From contig JAWQEG010001240.1 of NCBI GenBank assembly GCA_033782935.1, forward strand, positions 186,001 to 250,000: 64,000 nt of DNA, in the 5' to 3' direction. Every line of letters begins with the position of its first letter. Positions within the stretch are counted from its first letter, which is position 1. The position numbers and the translations under genes are program-made. Below the pieces are notes generated by a model. It made no database searches. It was not told the origin of the DNA and worked only from the letters and a program-made list of their open reading frames with translations. Below, piece after piece: positions 11,961 to 23,929 of the stretch. Source of the DNA: Petrolisthes cinctipes (Eukaryota; Arthropoda; Malacostraca; Decapoda; Porcellanidae).

Positions 11961-12108
11961 TGCTAGAATATTTTCAAAATATAGGCTAAAAACATGCTTA
12001 AAATCGATATTTTAGGTGCCAAAAAATCGATATCTCAAATTCAGTCCCAAAACACCCAAAAATTCGATATTTAGAGGTCCCAGAAGGTATCTGTACATGC
12101 CTACTCCG

Positions 12109-12284
12109 TGTTAGAGTATTTTCAAAATTCAGGCCCAAAACATGCTGAAAATCGATATTTTTGGTGCTCAAAGTCAATATGTGCATGCATCTTCAGTACC
12201 CGTTTATATCTCAAATTCAGGCTCAAAACACCCGAAAATTCAATATTTTGGGGTCCCAGAAGCAATCTGTACATGCCTACTCAG
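12109..12284 (+). repeat. Hybrid D/A monomer, probable conversion tract
   Basis: This 176-bp monomer begins as D (aattcaggcccaaaac, atatttttggtgc) and ends as A (cttcagtaccc, ttcaatatt, gcaatctg). The matching place in the right copy (18432-18608, 177 bp) holds a C monomer, while flanking monomers on both sides match at +6323/+6324. A one-monomer replacement inside an otherwise near-identical duplicate suggests gene conversion or a double exchange. Confidence 0.75.
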
Positions 12285-13961
12285 TGTTAGAGTATTTTCA
12301 AAATTCAGGCCCAAAACATGCTGAAAATCGATATTTCTGGTGCCCAAAGTCAATATGTGCATGTATCTTCTGTACCCGTTTATATCTCAAATTCAGGCTC
12401 AAAACACCCGAAAATTCGATATTTAGGGGTCCCAGAAGCGATCTGTACATGCCTACTCCGTATTAGAGTATTTTCAAAATACATGCTCAAAATATACTGA
12501 AAATCGATCTTTTAGGTGCACAAAAGTCGATATGTGCATGCATCTTCAGTACCCGTTTATATCTCAAATTCAGGCTCAAAACACCCGAAAATTCAATATT
12601 TTGGGGTCCCAGAAGCAATCTGTACATGCGTACTGAGTGTTAGAGTATTTTTAAAATACAGGCCAAAAACATGCTGAAAATCGATATTTTTGGTGCCCAA
12701 AGTCAATATGTGCATGTATCTTCTGTACCCGTTTATATCTCAAATTCAGGCTCAAAACGCCTAAAATTCAATATTTTGGGGTCCCAGAAGCAATCTGTAC
12801 ATGCCTACTCAGTGCTAGAATATTTTCAAAATATAGGCTAAAAACATGCTAATAATCGATCTTTTAGGTGCCAAAAAGTCGATATCGCAAATTCAGTCCC
12901 AAAACAACCGAAAATTCGATATTTAGGGGTCCCAGAAGCGATCTGTACATGCCTACTCCGTGTTAGAGTATTTTCAAAATACATGCTCAAAACATACTGA
13001 AAATCGATCTTTTAGGTGCACATAAGTCGATATGTGCATGCATCTTCAGTACCCGTTTATATCTCAAATTTAGGCTCAAAACACCCGAAAATTCAATATT
13101 TTGGGGTCCCAGAAGCAATCTGTACATGCGTACTCAGTGTTAGAGCATTTTCAAAATACAGGCCAAAAACATGCTGAAAATCGATATTTTAGATGCCCAA
13201 AGTCAATATGTGCATGTATCTTCTGTACCCGTTTATATCTCAAATTCAGGCTCAAAACACCCGAAAATTCAATATTTTGGGGTCCCAGAAGCAATCTGTA
13301 CATGAATATACAGTGCTAGAATATTTTCAAAATATAGGCTAAAAACATGCTAAAAATCTACATTTTAGGTGCCAAAAAATCGATATCTCAAATTCAGTCC
13401 CAAAACACCCGAAAATTCGATATTTAGAGGTCCCAGAAGGTATCTGTACATGCCTACTCCGTGTTAGAGTATTTTCAAAATTCAAGCCAAAAACATACTG
13501 AAAATCGATCTTTTAGGTGCCCAAAAGTCGATATGTGCATGTATCTTCTGTACCCGTTTATATCTCAAATTCAGGCTCAAAAGACCCGAAAATTCAATAT
13601 TTTGGGGTCCTAGAAGCAATCTGTACATGCCTACTCAGTGTTAGAGTATTTTCAAAATACAGGCCCAAAACATGCTGAAAATCGATATTTTAGATGCCCA
13701 AAGTCAATATGTGCATGTATCTTCTGTACCCGTTTATATCTTAAATTCAGGCTCAAAACACCCGAAAATTCAATATTTTGGGGTCCCAGAAGCAATCTGT
13801 ACATGCCTACTCAGTGCTAGAATATTTTCAAAATATAGGCTAAAAACATGCTAAAAATCGATCTTTTAGGTGCCTAAAAGTCGATATCTCAAATTCAGTC
13901 CCAAACACCCGAAAATTCGATATTTAGGGGTCCCAGAAGCGATCTGTACATGCCTACTCCG

Positions 13962-14953
13962 TGTTAGAGTATTTTCAAAATACAGGCCAAAAACATACTG
14001 AAAATCGATCTTTTAGGTGCCCAAAAGTCGATATGTGCATGCATCTTCTGTACCCGTTTATATCTCAAATTCTGGCCCGAAACACCCGAAAATTCGATAT
14101 TTTGGGGTCCCAGAAGCGATCTGTACATGCCTACTCCGTGTTAGAGTATTTTCAAAATTCAGGCCCAAAACATGCTGAAAATCGATATTTTAGATGCCCA
14201 AAGTCAATATGTGCATGTATTTTCTGTACCCGTTTATATCTCAAATTCAGGCTCAAAACACCCGAAAATTCAATATTTTGGGGTCCCAGAAGCAATCTGT
14301 ACAGTGCTAGAATATTTTCAAAATATAGGCTAAAAACATGCTAAAAATCGATCTTTTAGGTGCCAAAAAGTCGATATCTCAAATTCAGTCCCAAAACACC
14401 CGAAAATTCGATATTTAGGGGTCCCAGAAGCGATCTGTACATGCCTACTCCGTGTTAGAGTATTTTCAAAATACATGCTCAAAACATACTGAAAATCGAT
14501 CTTTTAGGTGCCCAAAAGTCGATATGTGCATGCATCTTCAGTACCCGTTTATATCTCAAAGTCAGGCTCAAAACACCCGAAAATTCAATATTTTGGGGTC
14601 CCAGAAGCAATCTGTACATGCCTACTCAGTGGTAGAGTATTTTCAAAATACAGGCCCAAAACATGCTGAAAATCGATATTTTAGATGCCCAAAGTCAATA
14701 TGTGCATGTATCTTCTGTACCCGTTTATATCTCAAATTCAGGCTCAAAACACCCGAAAATTCAATATTTTGGGGTCCCAGAAGCAATCTGTACATGCCTA
14801 CACAGTGCTAGAATATTTTCAAAATATAGGCTAAAAACATGCTAAAAATCGACATTTTAGGTGCCAAAAAATCGATATCTCAAATTCAGTCTCAGAACAC
14901 CCGAAAATTCGATATTTAGAGGTCCCAGAAGGTATCTGTACATGCCTACTCCG
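13962..14953 (+). repeat. Canonical 992-bp hexamer higher-order repeat
   Basis: Six monomers in fixed order: C 13962-14138 (177), D 14139-14304 (166), B1 14305-14452 (148), A 14453-14629 (177), D' 14630-14805 (176), B2 14806-14953 (148). The trimer halves are 491 and 501 bp. B1 precedes A and B2 precedes C, so the six-monomer order is the true unit, not just a trimer. The same 992-bp step recurs (for example 16938 to 17930). Other module lengths seen are 325 (A-B2), 314-315, 502 (C-A-B) and 668 (A-C-D-B), explicable as loss or gain of single monomers. Confidence 0.85.
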
Positions 14954-16389
14954 TGTTAGAGTATTTTCAAAATACAGGCCAAAAACATACTGAAAATCGA
15001 TCTTTTAGGTGCCCAAAAGTCGATATGTGCATGCATCTTCTGTACCCGTTTATATCTCAAATTCTGGCCCTAAACACCCGAAAATTCGATATTTTGGGGT
15101 CCCAGAAGCGATCTGTACATGCCTACTCCGTGTTAGAGTATTTTCAAAATTCAGGCCCAAAACATGCTGAAAATCGATATTTTTGGTGCCCAAAGTCAAT
15201 ATGTGCATGTATCTTCTGTACCCGTTTATATCTCAAATTCAGGCTCAAAACACCCGAAAATTCAATATTTTGGGGTCCCAGAAGCAATCTGTACAGTGCT
15301 AGAATATTTTAAAAATATAGGCTAAAAACATGCTAAAAATCGATCTTTTAGGTGCCAAAAAGTCGATATCTCAAATTCAGTCCCAAAACACCCGAAAATT
15401 CGATATTTAGGGGTCCCAGAAGCGATCTGTACATGCCTACTCCGTGTTAGAGTATTTTCAAAATACATGCTCAAAACATACTGAAAATCGATCTTTTAGG
15501 TGCACAAAAGTCGATATGTGTATGCATCTTCAGTACCCGTTTATATCTCAAATTCTGGCCCTAAACACCCGAAAATTCGATATTTTGGGGTCCCAGAAGC
15601 GATCTGTACATGCCTACTCCGTGTTAGAGTATTTTCAAAATTCAGGCCCAAAACATGCTGAAAATCGATATTTTTGGTGCCCAAAGTCAATATGTGCATG
15701 TATCTTCTGTACCCGTTTATATCTCAAATTCAGGCTCAAAACACCCGAAAATTCAATATTTTGGGGTCCCAGAAGCAATCTGTACAGTGCTAGAATATTT
15801 TCAAAATATAGGCTAAAAACATGCTAAAAATCGATCTTTTAGGTGCCAAAAAGTCGATATCTCAAATTCAGTCCCAAAACACCCGAAAATTCGATATTTA
15901 GGGGTCCCAGAAGCGATCTGTACATGCCTACTCCGTGTTAGAGTATTTTCAAAATACATGCTCAAAACATACTGAAAATCGATCTTTTAGGTGCTCAAAA
16001 GTCGATATGTGCATGCATCTTCAGTACCCGTTTATATCTCAAATTCAGGCTCAAAACACCCGAAAATTCAATATTTTGGGGTCCCAGAAGCAATCTGTAC
16101 ATGCCTACTCAGTGTTAGAGTATTTTCAAAATTCAGGCCCAAAACATGCTGAAAATCGATATTTTAGATGCCCAAAGTCAATATGTGCATGTATCTTCTG
16201 TTCCCGTTTATATCTCAAATTCAGGCTCAAAACACCCGAAAATTCAATATTTTGGGGTCCCAGAAGCAATCTGTACATGCCTACACAGTGCTAGAATATT
16301 TTCAAAATATAGGCTAAAAACATGCTGAAAATCGACATTTTAGGTGCCAAAAAATCGATATCTCAAATTCAGTACCAAAACACCCGAAA

Positions 16390-16940
16390 ATTAGATATTT
16401 AGAGGTCAAAGAAGGTATCTGTACATGCCTACTCCGTGTTAGAATATTTTCAAAATACAGGCCAAAAACATATTGAAAATCGATCTTTTAGGTGCCCAAA
16501 AGTCGATATGTGCATGCATCTTCTGTACCCGTTTATATCTCAAATTCTGGCCCTAAACACCCGAAAATTCGATATTTTGGGGTCCCAGAAGCGATCTGTA
16601 CATGCCTACTCCGTGTTAGATTATTTTGAAAATACATGCTCAAAACATACTGAAAATCGATCTTTTAGGTGCACAAAAGTCGATATGTGCATGCATCTTC
16701 AGTACCCGTTTATATCTCAAATTCAGGCTCAAAACACCCGAAAATTCAATATTTTGGGGTCCCAGAAGCAATCTGTACATACCTACACAGTGCTAGAATA
16801 TTTTCAAAATATAGGCTAAAAACATGCTGAAAATCGACATTTTAGGTGCCAAAAAATCGATATCTCAAATTCAGTCCCAAAACACCCGAAAATTCGATAT
16901 TTAGAGGTCCCAGAAGGTATCTGTACATGCCTACTCCGTG
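16390..16940 (+). repeat. Dispersed ~550-bp block, copy 2
   Basis: Shares the rare markers of 7922-8472 at an offset of 8468 bp, including gtacatacctacac near 16779. It forms a 502-bp C-A-B trimer in which A replaces D. It lies between the two 4.7-kb duplicates, so this interval came from elsewhere in the array or retained an older state. Confidence 0.7.
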
Positions 16941-17723
16941 TTAGAGTATTTTCAAAATACAGGCCAAAAACATACTGAAAATCGATCTTTTAGGTGCCCA
17001 AAAGTCGATATGTGCATGCATCTTCTGTACCCGTTTATATCTCAAATTCTGGCCCTAAACACCCGAAAATTCGATATTTTGGGGTCCCAGAAGCGATCTG
17101 TACATGCCTACTCCGTGTTAGAGTATTTTCAAAATTCAGGCCCAAAACATGCTGAAAATCGATATTTTTGGTGCCCAAAGTCAATATGTGCATGTATCTT
17201 CTGTACCCGTTTATATCTCAAATTCAGGCTCAAAACACCCGAAAAATCAATATTTTGGGGTCCCAGAAGCAATCTGTACAGTGCTAGAATATTTTCAAAA
17301 TATAGGCTAAAAACATGCTAAAAATCGATCTTTTAGGTGCCAAAAAGTCGATATCTCAAATTCAGTCCCAAAACACCTGAAAATTCGATATTTAGGGGTC
17401 CCAGAAGCGATCTGTACATGCCTACTCCGTGTTAGAGTATTTTCAAAATACATGCTCAAAACATACTGAAAATCGATCTTTTAGGTGCACAAAAGTCGAT
17501 ATGTGCATGCATCTTCAGTACCCGTTTATATCTCAAATTCAGGCTCAAAACACCCGAAAATTCAATATTTTGGGGTCCCAGAAGCAATCTGTACATGCCT
17601 ACTCAGTGTTAGAGTATTTTCAAAATTCAGGCCCAAAACATGCTGAAAATCGATATTTTAGATGCCCAAAGTCAATATGTGCATGTATCTTCTGTTCCCG
17701 TTTATATCTAAAATTCAGGCTCA

Positions 17724-20700
17724 AAACACCGGAAAATTCAATATTTTGGGGTCCCAGAAGCAATATGTACATGCCTACACAGTGCTAGAATATTTTCAAA
17801 ATATAGGCTAAAAACATGCTAAAAATCGACATTTTAGGCGCCAAAAAATCGATATCTCAAATTCAGTCCCAAAACACCCGAAAATTCGATATTTAGAGGT
17901 CCCAGAAGGTATCTGTACATGCCTACTCCGTGTTAGAGTATTTTCAAAATACAGGCCTAAAACATACTGAAAATCGATCTTTTAGGTGCCCAAAAGTCGA
18001 TATGTGCATGCATCTTCTGTACCCGTTTATATCTCAAATTCTGGCCCTAAACACCCGAAAATTCGATATTTTGGGGTCCCAGAAGCGATCTGTACATGCC
18101 TACTCAGTGTTAGAGTATTTTCAAAATTCAGGCCCAAAACATGCTGAAAATCGATATTTTTGGTGCCCAAAGTCAATATGTGCATGTATCTTCTGTACCC
18201 GTTTATATCTCAAATTCAGGCTTAAAACACCCGAAAATTCAATATTTTGGGGTCCTAGAAGTAATCTGTACATGCCTACACAGTGCTAGAATATTTTCAA
18301 AATATAGGCTAAAAACATGCTTAAAATCGATATTTTAGGTGCCAAAAAATCGATATCTCAAATTCAGTCCCAAAACACCCGAAAATTCGATATTTAGAGG
18401 TCCCAGAAGGTATCTGTACATGCCTACTCCGTGTTAGAGTATTTTCAAAATACAGGCCAAAAACATACTGAAAATCGATCTTTTAGGTGCCCAAAAGTCA
18501 ATATGTGCATGCATCTTCTGTACCCGTTTATATCTCAAATTCTGGCCCTAAACACCTGAAAATTCGATATTTTGGGGTCCCAGAAGCGATCTGTACATGC
18601 CTACTCCGTGTTAGAGTATTTTCAAAATTCAGGCCCAAAACATGCTGAAAATCGATATTTCTGGTGCCCAAAGTCAATATGTGCATGTATCTTCTGTACC
18701 CGTTTATATCTCAAATTCAGGCTCAAAACACCCGAAAATTCGATATTTAGGGGTCCCAGAAGCGATCTGTACATGCCTACTCCGTATTAGAGTATTTTCA
18801 AAATACATGCTCAAAATATACTGAAAATCGATCTTTTAGGTGCACAAAAGTCGATATGTGCATGCATCTTCAGTACCCGTTTATATCTCAAATTCAGGCT
18901 CAAAACACCCGAAAATTCAATATTTTGGGGTCCCAGAAGCAATCTGTACATGCGTACTCAGTGTTAGAGTATTTTTAAAATACAGGCCAAAAACATGCTG
19001 AAAATCGATATTTTTGGTGCCCAAAGTCAATATGTGCATGTATCTTCTGTACCCGTTTATATCTCAAATTCAGGCTCAAAACGCCTAAAATTCAATATTT
19101 TGGGGTCCCAGAAGCAATCTGTACATGCCTACTCAGTGCTAGAATATTTTCAAAATATAGGCTAAAAACATGCTAATAATCGATCTTTTAGGTGCCAAAA
19201 AGTCGATATCGCAAATTCAGTCCCAAAACAACCGAAAATTCGATATTTAGGGGTCCCAGAAGCGATCTGTACATGCCTACTCCGTGTTAGAGTATTTTCA
19301 AAATACATGCTCAAAACATACTGAAAATCGATCTTTTAGGTGCACATAAGTCGATATGTGCATGCATCTTCAGTACCCGTTTATATCTCAAATTCAGGCT
19401 CAAAACACCCGAAAATTCAATATTTTGGGGTCCCAGAAGCAATCTGTACATGCGTACTCAGTGTTAGAGCATTTTCAAAATACAGGCCAAAAACATGCTG
19501 AAAATCGATATTTTAGATGCCCAAAGTCAATATGTGCATGTATCTTCTGTACCCGTTTATATCTCAAATTCAGGCTCAAAACACCCGAAAATTCAATATT
19601 TTGGGGTCCCAGAAGCAATCTGTACATGAATATACAGTGCTAGAATATTTTCAAAATATAGGCTAAAAACATGCTAAAAATCGACATTTTAGGTGCCAAA
19701 AAATCGATATCTCAAATTCAGTCCCAAAACACCCGAAAATTCGATATTTAGAGGTCCCAGAAGGTATCTGTACATGCCTACTCCGTGTTAGAGTATTTTC
19801 AAAATTCAAGCCAAAAACATACTGAAAATCGATCTTTTAGGTGCCCAAAAGTCGATATGTGCATGTATCTTCTGTACCCGTTTATATCTCAAATTCAGGC
19901 TCAAAAGACCCGAAAATTCAATATTTTGGGGTCCTAGAAGCAATCTGTACATGCCTACTAAGTGTTAGAGTATTTTCAAAATACAGGCCCAAAACATGCT
20001 GAAAATCGATATTTTAGATGCCCAAAGTCAATATGTGCATGTATCTTCTGTACCCATTTATATCTTAAATTCAGGCTCAAAACACCCGAAAATTCAATAT
20101 TTTGGGGTCCCAGAAGCAATCTGTACATGCCTACTCAGTGCTAGAATATTTTCAAAATATAGGCTAAAAACATGCTAAAAATCGATCTTTTAGGTGCCAA
20201 AAAGTCGATATCTCAAATTCAGTCCCAAACACCCGAAAATTCGATATTTAGGGGTCCCAGAAGCGATCTGTACATGCCTACTCCGTGTTAGAGTATTTTC
20301 AAAATACAGGCCAAAAACATACTGAAAATCGATCTTTTAGGTGCCCAAAAGTCGATATGTGCATGCATCTTCTGTACCCGTTTATATCTCAAATTCTGGC
20401 CCTAAACACCCGAAAATTCGATATTTTGGGGTCCCAGAAGCGATCTGTACATGCCTACTCCGTGTTAGAGTATTTTCAAAATTCAGGCCCAAAACATGCT
20501 GAAAATCGATATTTTTGGTGCCCAAAGTCAATATGTGCATGTATCTTCTGTACCCGTTTATATCTCAAATTCAGGCTCAAAACACCCGAAAATTCAATAT
20601 TTTGGGGTCCCAGAAGCAATCTGTACAGTGCTAGAATATTTTCAAAATATAGGCTAAAAACATGCTAAAAATCGATCTTTTAGGTGCCAAAAAGTCGATA

Positions 20701-22434
20701 TCTCAAATTCAGTCCCAAAACACCCGAAAATTCGATATTTAGGGGTCCCAGAAGCGATCTGTACATGCCTACTCCGTGTTAGAGTATTTTCAAAATACAT
20801 GCTCAAAACATACTGAAAATCGATCTTTTAGGTGCACAAAAGTCGATATGTGCATGCATCTTCAGTACCCGTTTATATCTCAAAGTCAGGCTCAAAACAC
20901 CCGAAAATTCAATATTTTGGGGTCCCAGAAGCAATCTGTACATGCCTACTCAGTGTTATAGTATTTTCAAAATACAGGCCCAAAACATGCTGAAAATCGA
21001 TATTTTAGATGCCCAAAGTCAATATGTGCATGTATCTTCTGTACCCGTTTATATCTCAAATTCAGGCTCAAAACACCCGAAAATTCAATATTTTGGGGTC
21101 CCAGAAGCAATCTGTACATGCCTACACAGTGCTAGAATATTTTCAAAATATAGGCTAAAAACATGCTAAAAATCGACATTTTAGGTGCCAAAAAATCGAT
21201 ATCTCAAATTCAGTCTCAGAACACCCGAAAATTCGATATTTAGAGGTCCCAGAAGGTATCTGTACATGCCTACTCCGTGTTAGAGTATTTTCAAAATACA
21301 GGCCAAAAACATACTGAAAATCGATCTTTTAGGTGCCCAAAAGTCGATATGTGCATGCATCTTCTGTACCCGTTTATATCTCAAATTCTGGCCCTAAACA
21401 CCCGAAAATTCGATATTTTGGGGTCCCAGAAGCGATCTGTACATGCCTACTCCGTGTTAGAGTATTTTCAAAATTCAGGCCCAAAACATGCTGAAAATCG
21501 ATATTTTTGGTGCCCAAAGTCAATATGTGCATGTATCTTCTGTACCCGTTTATATCTCAAATTCAGGCTCAAAACACCCGAAAATTCAATATTTTGGGGT
21601 CCCAGAAGCAATCTGTACAGTGCTAGAATATTTTAAAAATATAGGCTAAAAACATGCTAAAAATCGATCTTTTAGGTGCCAAAAAGTCGATATCTCAAAT
21701 TCAGTCCCAAAACACCCGAAAATTCGATATTTAGGGGTCCCAGAAGCGATCTGTACATGCCTACTCCGTGTTAGAGTATTTTCAAAATACATGCTCAAAA
21801 CATACTGAAAATCGATCTTTTAGGTGCACAAAAGTCGATATGTGTATGCATCTTCAGTACCCGTTTATATCTCAAATTCTGGCCCTAAACACCCGAAAAT
21901 TCGATATTTTGGGGTCCCAGAAGCGATCTGTACATGTCTACTCCGTGTTAGAGTATTTTCAAAATTCAGGCCCAAAACATGCTGAAAATCGATATTTTTG
22001 GTGCCCAAAGTCAATATGTGCATGTATCTTCTGTACCCGTTTATATCTCAAATTCAGGCTCAAAACACCCGAAAATTCAATATTTTGGGGTCCCAGAAGC
22101 AATCTGTACAGTGCTAGAATATTTTCAAAATATAGGCTAAAAACATGCTAAAAATCGATCTTTTAGGTGCCAAAAAGTCGATATCTCAAATTCAGTCCCA
22201 AAACACCCGAAAATTCGATATTTAGGGGTCCCAGAAGCGATCTGTAGATGCCTACTCAGTGTTAGAGTATTTTCAAAATACATGCTCAAAACATACTGAA
22301 AATCGATCTTTTAGGTGCTCAAAAGTCGATATGTGCATGCATCTTCAGTACCCGTTTATATCTCAAATTCAGGCTCAAAACACCCGAAAATTCAATATTT
22401 TGGGGTCCCAGAAGCAATCTGTACATGCCTACTC
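17724..22434 (+). repeat. ~4.7-kb segmental duplicate, right copy
   Basis: Partner of 11400-16110. Small differences include caaattcaggctc (left: caaatttaggctc), aaaatcgacatt (left: aaaatctacatt) and ggccctaaac (left: ggcccgaaac). The left copies look like derived single-base changes, because the right-hand forms match the family consensus. The offset changes from 6323 to 6324 across the monomer at 12109/18432. Confidence 0.9.
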
Positions 22435-22927
22435 AGAGTTAGAGTATTTTCAAAATACAGGCCAAAAACATACTGAAAATCGATATTTTAGATGCCCAAA
22501 AGTCGATATGTGCATGCATCTTCTGTACCCGTTTATATCTCAAATTCTGGCCCTAAACACCCGAAAATTCGAAATTTTTGGGTCCCAGAAGCGATCTGTA
22601 CATGCCTACTCCGTGTTAGAGTATTTTCAAAATTCAGGCCCAAAACATGCTGAAAATCGATATTTTTGGTGCCCAAAGTCAATATGTGCATGTATCTTCT
22701 GTACCCGTTTATATCTCAAATTCAGGCTCAAAACACCCGAAAATTCAATATTTTGGGGTCCCAGAAGCAATCTGTTCCGTGCTAGAATATTTTCAAAATA
22801 TAGGCTAAAAACATGCTAAAAATCGATCTTTTAGGTGCCAAAAAGTCGATATCTCAAATTCAGTCCCAAAACACCCGAAAATTCGATATTTAGGGGTCCC
22901 AGAAGCGATCTGTACATGCCTACTCCG
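22260..22927 (+). repeat. 668-bp tetramer module (A-C-D-B)
   Basis: A joined directly to a C-like monomer, then short D and B: 177+177+166+148 bp. The second monomer is a hybrid (attttagatgccc of D' with cccaaaagtcg of C). The D-to-B junction reads ctgttccgtgctag, not ctgtacagtgctag. Because no B lies between A and C, the open frame runs 186 codons, the longest in the window, but it is a by-product of the repeat. Confidence 0.8.
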
Positions 22928-23428
22928 TGTTAGAGTATTTTCAAAATACATGCTCAAAACATACTGAAAATCGATCTTTTAGGTGCACAAAAGTCGATAT
23001 GTGTATGCATCTTCAGTACCCGTTTATATCTCAAATTCTGGCCCTAAACACCCGAAAATTCGATATTTTGGGGTCCCAGAAGCGATCTGTACATGCCTAC
23101 TCCGTGTTAGAGTATTTTCAAAATTCAGGCCCAAAACATGCTGAAAATCGATATTTTTGGTGCCCAAAGTCAATATGTGCATGTATCTTCTGTACCCGTT
23201 TATATCTCAAATTCAGGCTCAAAACACCCGAAAATTCAATATTTTGGGGTCCCAGAAACAATCTGTACATGCCTACACAGTGCTAGAATATTTTCAAAAT
23301 ATAGGCTAAAAACATGCTAAAAATCGACATTTTAGGCGCCAAAAAATCGATATCTCAAATTCAGTCCCAAAACACCCGAAAATTCGATATTTAGAGGTCC
23401 CAGAAGGTATCTGTACATGCCTACTCCG

Positions 23429-23929
23429 TGTTAGAGTATTTTCAAAATACAGGCCTAAAACATACTGAAAATCGATCTTTTAGGTGCCCAAAAGTCGATA
23501 TGTGCATGCATCTTCTGTACCCGTTTATATCTCAAATTCTGGCCCTAAACACCCGAAAATTCGATATTTTGGGGTCCCAGAAGCGATCTGTACATGCCTA
23601 CTCAGTGTTAGAGTATTTTCAAAATTCAGGCCCAAAACATGCTGAAAATCGATATTTTTGGTGCCCAAAGTCAATATGTGCATGTATCTTCTGTACCCGT
23701 TTATATCTCAAATTCAGGCTTAAAACACCCGAAAATTCAATATTTTGGGGTCCTAGAAGTAATCTGTACATGCCTACTCAGTGCTAGAATATTTTCAAAA
23801 TATATGCTAAAAACATGCTAAAAATCGATCTTCTAGGTGCCAAAAAGTCGATATCTCAAATTCAGTCCCAAAACACCAGAAAATTCGATATTTAGGGGTC
23901 CCAGAAGCGATCTGTACATGCCTACTACG
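23429..23929 (+). repeat. Third copy of marked 501-bp C-D-B trimer
   Basis: Shares caggcctaaaac, aggcttaaaacaccc and gtcctagaagtaatc with trimers at 11608-12108 and 17931-18431. Its B monomer differs (tatatgctaaaaac, gatcttctagg), so the similarity ends inside the trimer. Confidence 0.75.

Larger units (their letters stand above)
11400..16110 (+). repeat. ~4.7-kb segmental duplicate, left copy (offset 6324)
   Basis: Rare variants recur at +6323/+6324: caccggaaaattc, aggcttaaaacaccc, catgcttaaaatcg, atatttctggtgccc, aaacgcctaaaattc, gctaataatcgatc, gatatcgcaaattc, acaaccgaaaattcg, gtgcacataagtcg, ttagagcattttc, gtacatgaatatacag and gtgctcaaaagtcg. Left limit about 11.36-11.40 kb, right limit about 16.11 kb, where markers stop matching. 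Few differences otherwise, so a recent event. Confidence 0.9.

Noticed and set aside
22259..22819. Longest open frame, 186 codons.
   Set aside because: Created by A and C lying side by side without a B between them; its translation is just three satellite monomers.
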